A stretch of DNA of 64,000 nucleotides from Mesorhabditis belari (lineage: Eukaryota; Nematoda; Chromadorea; Rhabditida; Rhabditidae), in assembly GCA_958450365.1 (NCBI GenBank), contig CAUEEP010000289.1:62001-126000 (forward strand), given 5' to 3'. Below the pieces are notes generated by a model. It was not told where the DNA came from. It saw only the letters and a program-made list of their open reading frames with translations, and searched no databases. The number at the start of each line of letters is the position of its first letter. Position 1 is the first letter of the stretch. The translations under genes and the position numbers were made by a program. Below, piece by piece: positions 57,700 through 64,000 of the stretch.

Positions 57700-60600
57700 T
57701 GAAAGTTGGAAATGGAGGAAAAAATAGCGGCAAAAGCATAAATAGATTTTTCGGGTTTTAGCTGAGAGAAATGGATATTTTGACCGACAAACGGACTTTT
57801 CAGCAAAATCCCCAGGGATTTTCAAGTAAAAGAAAACGAGGCGGCGATGAAAAATTAAGCGAAAAAAATTGACAGAATCGAGAAAAAGGCCAACAATCGA
57901 GTAGCAGGAGTCAATTCTCGAATATAAATTGCAAATTTTCTCATAAACTGTAGTTTCCTTGCCGAGGTTGCATTCGATTAACTCAATTTTGAGCCCAATT
58001 CATCAAATTTTGTTATTCCTTTGTCAAATGTGACTAAAATTAAGCTGATCAAATGGAAATCGGCGGTCAGATTCCAGTAGTTTTTGTGTAAAGAAGAATT
58101 TGAAAGAAGCTAGAGTGGCTCGCTAATCTAAACCGCTTTCAGTTTTCAATCTAAACTGCTTCCCTAAATCGTTCTCAACTCTCCAATAGCCTGTTTAAGT
58201 CTTATATTTGGGAATTTTCTAGGCTTTTTAAACTAAAACCGAGAACGGGTGCAGGTACAGACAACTAGATTAAGCCATAAACTATTCGGTTGGCCAATAG
58301 TCAATTTCAAAAGAAATCTTTTTGTTCAATAAAGCGAGCCTAAATCAAAACAAAAATAGTTTTCATCTTTTTCAAGGAACTTTCTCCTATTTTACCTAGT
58401 AGAATGAGAATTCTTCTTACGTCAATTTTTGAATCTTTGATTCTTTGATTCCTTTGTTTCCTTTGAATCTTTGAATCAAAAATCTTTGATGTTGAGTCTA
58501 CTAAAGTCTTTACTAATTCTGTACCCATTTTTTTGGTATCTTTTTCAGCTTCAAAGTGCTCTAGGCTGATCAAAATGGATGGTAATCTGATGTTAGATCT
58601 GAGGAGTATGCTGACTAACGAAGAAGTTCTCAGTCCAGGATCTTGATTGTTCTTGGTTGCTTTAATATCCGACATTTCTTCAATAGTTAGATTAGTTATT
58701 TTCTAAATACTGTGATCCTTAGTGGATCTTGACGGAAGGCTGAGGCTGGGATATAAAAACGGGCAACACGCGAGACCCGTTGATGAGTTCGGTTCGAGTG
58801 AAGGTTGGAGTGCGGTCCCGGTTGGATCGGAGTTGGATCAAGATTAACGGTTCGAAGTAAAGGGAAAGGCTAGAAAAGCATAAATCTCTCTAAATCGGTA
58901 TCAAGTTAAAAGTATCAAGGTTTAAGGTTAAGTTTGTAAAAATATCGTAGGTCAAATTTGGGGCTAGGAGTCGCGCCAGTTTTTCGCAAAGGAGCCATCA
59001 ATCACTTTGGGAAATCACAAATCGTGAAGAGAAAGGAAAAAGAGGGAAGAAGGGAAGTGGTCGATTGACTTTGACTGAATTCTTAATGAATTGGTAGGAG
59101 ACTTGGAAACGGTAACGATTCTATGCGGCATTCCCAAAATCGAGAATTCCTTGGAAAGTGCAAGCGGCCATCGAGTAGCAATCAGAATTTAGCTCGAAGA
59201 AAAACAGAAACCCTCTATTCAAATGTCACTAAGGAACTAGTTTGATTACCTTTTCAGTAAGACAACACTCTATATTACACCCGCGAAGCGATCGGAATCT
59301 CGGATCGGCCCTTCTCGGAGATCGTTCAATCAAAACAACTGTCGCCGGCGCTCCTCGGTCAAACAACAAAATAAGTTTTCTTTTAGGGAGTTCTTTCGTG
59401 AAGTGCTTTTTAACCGCTGATTATCCAATGCGCTCCAGATCCACGAAAAGTATGGCAATTCTCGATCGAATCAAAAATTTTCAAGAGTAAATCTCTTGCT
59501 CCTTCAACCATGATAAGCTAAAATTTCAAAAATCGTCTTTCAAAGCTAAATAGTTAAATTTAAAGCTACTGTGACATCCAACTAGACGAATGGGTTACCG
59601 TGGGTGACAAATTCTCGATTTTTCCAGGCAGAAATTGGGGTGAGGAAAAGACAAGGAGTGGAATTGGCTGGGCTAAAGCAAAGGGGCATAATTTGATGAA
59701 CTCGATTGGGGGAAAGGGGGATGGTTTATTATTTTGGAAGCAATGGGAGGCAGGGTGAGGGGTGGGGGTGGTTATCTGTTGTTGGATCTATCAACAGGCA
59801 TCTTCCGCGGTTCCAAAAAAAGGCGCAAAACTGGGGCAGTACTCTTTTTTCAGCTCATTGGGTTCCACACCAAGTCTTGCAAAAGTTTTTTGGATAATCT
59901 TTTTGATCATCCTTATAGCGCAGGAAACTGTACAAACTCTTCCCTCACCAGGAACTCGAATTTTTAAAAACACTTAGAAAAAATCCCTAGCTACTTAACA
60001 TTTTCTTAATCAGAGGGACATCCATAATTCTTAAAAATGTTTTAAAAATGGGGAAATTCTTTAAGCACAAAACGTTTCTAGGGTTGATCCTTTATATTGG
60101 ATAGAGAAAGAAACAGAAAAGGTGTTTCCTCAACTCTAAACTGCTTCGAGGCTGAATATATTGCCCTGGAAAATCGGGGGAATAGTCAAGAAAACAAAGA
60201 GGAAATGGGCAAATGGGCAGAAGTTGAGGGTTGACATTGTTTTCCGAGATGCGAAAACAAGTCGATGAGAATTTTATCAGTGATTGGTAGTGAAAATTTA
60301 TGAGTCCAATACAGGAAATGTCTCTATGATATCACCGATTCTCTGTGATCACAAAGGGAAGATCATTGTCTGAAGAAAAAAGGGGAGAAGGGAAAGGAAG
60401 GGAAAGCGAAAGAGAAAGAGAAAATCACTGGTCAAGTCCAACTTAGATCGTAATGGTTCCTTGAAGCTAGACAAAGATCGATCATCAAATTCCCCTCAGG
60501 CACACATCTTTCAAATCGTGGGTCAGTCGGCAGATCACAGAATTCACTACAATCGGCCTCAGCGACTCCCAAATCAGGACTTGATTCTGCAATTGATCAT

Positions 60601-61930
60601 TTTCGACCTCCCCAGGGCCACATTCCGCATCCCGAAAGCAATTTCAAACGATGACAATGCCCTACTAATCGCTGCATATCAATACGAACTTTGGGCAACT
60701 CAGCGATCCCGACCAATCTGTTTTTATTTTAATTTTCACATTCCTTCATGACAGGCGTTCAGTTTCTGGCTTGAGGAGGCCGCCTCATTCTTCTAGGCCC
60801 AGGTTTTTATCACCCGCCAGGAGTCCAGATCAAAATGCAGGATTCCCTCAGAAAGATTTTTTAGCTTGGGTTCAATTCCATCCTTTGTTTTTCTTTTTAT
60901 TTGACCCATCAAACTTGCAGATTGTTTTAGTTTTCTAATTCAGGAAGTATCCTGTGAATTTTAGTATGGAAGTTTATGAATAAAATTGAGTACATTTACA
61001 GCTCAACATTGATGATAAAAGTAAATATTCAACAATTCGTAGTATTCCTTCCACCAGAAGGACAGAATAAACGATCTTTCTTAGCACCTATTTTCTGCCA
61101 ATCCATTACTTGCGTTTTCTTTTGGAAAGCACCCCGAGAATCTCGTCTAGGTTGTATTATGGAATTCGATCTCAAAAACCCAGATATAGATACCACGTGG
61201 AAATCTTAGTAAGAAACAGGTTAAGTGTTGGCGAAGGACCCAGAGTCAATCAAGGGTTCTGCATAAAGTGGGTGCTTCCCTTGTGAATTCATTGTAGCTC
61301 AAAAATGGTAAAAAGCAAAGATTGCTGTTTAATTGAAACATTATTGGAACAAACCCACAGTCCCCCAGCACACCTTGTTTTTTTATAGAAAACTATGAGG
61401 CCCCCAGCCAGAGCTTTTGTCGAATAGAGATACTATCTGCGGAATCTGTATTAATTGGGGGGAATTTTCATAGATTAAACACAGTTACTTTTTACTTAAT
61501 TATCTGATTTGCTTGTGCAGTTGTTGAATTTAAACCAGTAAGATAATGGGTTTCTTGAATCCAAGAAATCGATAAATAAAGATTGTGCAGGACTACCGGA
61601 GTGTCTGGGCTTTATGGGGCTAAAGTAATCAGGCAATTCCAGGCAGCAACCAGCAGCAATTTGAAGGGATAGAGAATTTTGAAAGAGTTAGTTTGCACTG
61701 ATGATTCTGAACCACTTCCAAGGAGAAAAATGAAGGTCAATACTGACTAGCAGCAGGTCACGGACTGGAAATTAAATAAAAGGTTCTCAAAATCAAGACT
61801 ATCGGCATAAAAATATATAAATGGCGGGCAATCATTGAAACGAAATCACCAATGAAAGTTCCCAAAAAATGGAAAAACGACGGATTCAGCTGGAAAATCA
61901 CAATAGGGAAAGAGCAAAAATACAATCCAT
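57700..61930. other. Inverted paralogous block downstream of copy H, indel-rich
   Basis: Inverse of about 23700-19760 and 10900-5860. It includes the MSDIKAT start at 58675 (minus). From about 59000 onward, short insertions and deletions accumulate relative to blocks A and B, often next to short homopolymers. No gene is supported besides the entries given. Confidence 0.6.
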
Positions 61931-63890
61931 ATACCTATGGACCACGATTGGCGTCAAAATCGATCCGGACGAGCTTTGTTGCCCAAGGTCCGTAACGCCT
62001 CAAGCCAATCCAACTGCAATGAACCAAGCAATGTTTCCATTGGCTTTGAGATCGGGACTACCATTCTCATATTCGTACCCGAATAAGGTCCACGAACAAA
62101 TTCTACCTAAAAATGAAAAATTCTTTGCATGGTTGAGTAAAAATTAACAACAGAATACTTAACCATCAACATAACTCTAAGCTCGAAGTCGTCAATGAAT
62201 CATTGTTATTGAGTTTATAAACTCCAGTGTAAATAAAAGCCCAAAGTCCGGATTTGTGTCCTATAGTCCTATAGGTAATTTAAAACAGCATACCTTTGTC
62301 CACATCCCACAGCTTCACCGAGCCATCAATCGAACCTGTCACCAAAAAGTCCGGAGTCGAGCAATTGCAAGGAAGTGATGTTCGACGTATGACCATTTCG
62401 GCCATGTAAGTGGTGAAGGCATAAGCCACCCTCACCAATGTCCCAAACCTAAAGAAAAGGAAGTAGTTTTCATAGGCTTGATTAAACATACCCAAATGTC
62501 CGAGTCGTAACTTGGAGACCGAAAGTGTTTCAGCCAAGAAGCGCATCCGGAAAGTTCCGATAATCTTCGAACCTGAACCCTTGAAGAAAGTCAAGATGTG
62601 TGATGCATGCTGAAAGAAACAAATATAGATGACATTATACCAAAATATTCAACAAGTAAAAGCCACTTCCTCTTTGCACATCCCAGACGCGAATCCCTCC
62701 CGTCACGACTACCCGACATGACAAGATCACGCCGTGACTCAAACTAAGCAGAATCCAGTTTAAAGTCAAAATTTGAAAATTCAGCTTACCAAAAGTGAAA
62801 GGGTTATATCCGTGGCGACCCGTCAACATGTGCAAGCACTCCCCGTGTGTACATTCCAAACCTAATAGAATATTATAGATTGCACTAGTAACTGTACAAA
62901 CATTTACGTGATATAATCACCGCCACTAGATACAACCCGCTCTCCATCAAATTGCACACAATTCTGAAATTTAGTTTAAGCTAAAACTTTTGATACACAT
63001 ACCCTAGCATCGACAGCCAAAATGTGAAAGCATTTCCCGTCGACAATGTCCCAGACACGGAGCGTTTCATCAAGCGACCCAGAAACAAGACTCAAACATT
63101 ATGACCTTTTACTAAAGCAGAAAATTCGAGATTACTCACGTTGTGCCATGTAGACTCATGCATGTAATCCAATCCGTATGTCCCTGCAAAACATGAAGCT
63201 GTGCACCGGCTTGACACACACCAAATGCGCACCGTCTCATCCTGCCCGCCACTGAAAAATATTACAATAGAATTTGTTGTCATAAGAATTTTGTTTGAGT
63301 CTTTTTAGCTTCATTGGCAACTCTGATGAACTGCACTAGCTAGGAATCTATTAACTAACCAGACAATGTATTTGCCATCTTCGCTCACTTGATACGACGA
63401 AGGCTGACCATTCCTGACCAGTTAGAGTAAAAGCCGGCTTCAAGGCTCGGACGTACAAAACAATTAAACAAAATAAACTTGAGCATCTTCAACATTCCAG
63501 GCCCGCAACTTATCATCCTTGAGAACCAGTAATGATAAGACCAGGGTGAGCTTGTAGAGAAATTAGCGTATTTAAAGTCATCCTAGAAACCATCTTTTCG
63601 GTCAAACTCATTTATTCAAACCTCCAGAACAGTGCTCGATTCAATCGCCAGGATCGCTAATTCGAAATGATTCGCTTCTTTCGCAAGTACAGCGTGACTT
63701 CCATGGCGAACGCTCATAACATCTAGAAAAAAATTCATCGCAAACAAGTTGGGTCACTAACTCCCCATATTTTATCTCGCGTGCTTGTCGATTTTTGCTG
63801 TTTTTTTTGAACGTCCATATGTGAACAGATTGTGATTCCTGCTTGCTTTATTGCTCGATTCGTCGCTCGACCTCCGAGAAAACAAAAACT
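61930..63890 (-). pseudogene. Copy H: SEL-10/FBXW7-like gene running off the window, indel-rich
   Basis: On the minus strand exons 3-14 of the family can be placed: linker 63890-63760 and 63722-63622, WD exons near 63587, 63440, 63252, 63090, 62965, 62862, 62745, 62610 and 62450, terminal near 62100-61930. The closest relative is copy A (shared GHTDWI and CMSLHGTT text, and the ERYGP region of the last exon). At the position of the copy A stop, H reads TGG. Many 1-3 base indels break the frame, for example CAGCGTGACTTCC for CAGCGACTTCC near 63690. The F-box exons would lie beyond 64000. Whether the indels are real is unclear. Confidence 0.7.
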
Positions 63891-64000
63891 AAAAAACAGG
63901 TTTGAGACGAGTCTTTTAACAATCACTTCCCTAAATATGAACCAGTTCATTTAAACAAACATTATCATGTTTTTTTTCGCTTTTACATCTTTGTTGGCTT

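Overview
The window looks like AT-rich nuclear DNA of a nematode, probably from a subtelomeric or similarly duplication-rich region. Four things support this: arrays of the nematode telomere hexamer TTAGGC (on + as GCCTAA; best array 15199-15318), many 38-50 bp introns ending in TTTCAG or TTTTAG, a gene family that reads exon by exon as SEL-10/FBXW7-type F-box/WD40 proteins, and a decayed BEL/Pao-type retroelement. No tRNA, rRNA, CRISPR or bacterial-type operon was seen. All gene models were made by eye from splice signals and reading frame.

The main content is a birth-and-death cluster of SEL-10/FBXW7-like genes. Copies B (17293-19757) and C (30472-32879) each assemble into an uninterrupted 14-exon reading frame, of 500 and 490 codons. 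Copy A (2881-5853) has an extra N-terminal exon and a stop 15 codons before the family's usual end. Copies D (38265-39842), E (45649-43287, minus), F (52130-51199, minus), G (53492-54250), H (63890-61930, minus, running off the window) and I (11580-11015, minus) are truncated or frameshifted. Single orphan exons lie at 767-930, 36090-36241, 36896-37047 and 42469-42591. Intact proteins would be substrate receptors of SCF ubiquitin ligases: an F-box to bind SKP1, then an eight-bladed WD40 propeller.

Each gene sits in a long duplicated block. After the gene come several kb of non-coding paralogous sequence, then pieces of other genes: a short membrane protein starting MGKE (23728, 11905 minus, 57669 minus), an unrecognised multi-exon gene (25250-26670 and its inverted copy 57060-55440), and exons of a single-pass membrane protein whose intron is made of degenerate TTAGGC repeats (15345-15466, 53055-53190, 27063-27116, 54992-55133). 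The block starting at copy B (17.3-27.7 kb) is mirrored by 64.0-54.7 kb. A second set of blocks (13.0-14.3 kb, 40.7-41.7 kb, 52.25-52.66 kb) carries a small ORF starting MEHFN.

Mobile DNA shaped the region. A TA-targeting miniature element exists as about 270 bp and about 77 bp versions, and the short version lies just upstream of most gene copies. A 954 bp foldback element is inserted only in block A (6363-7316). A nearly perfect 406 bp inverted repeat spans 36042-37095. The last 5-7 kb show many small indels compared with their paralogues, so real decay and residual sequencing error are hard to separate there.
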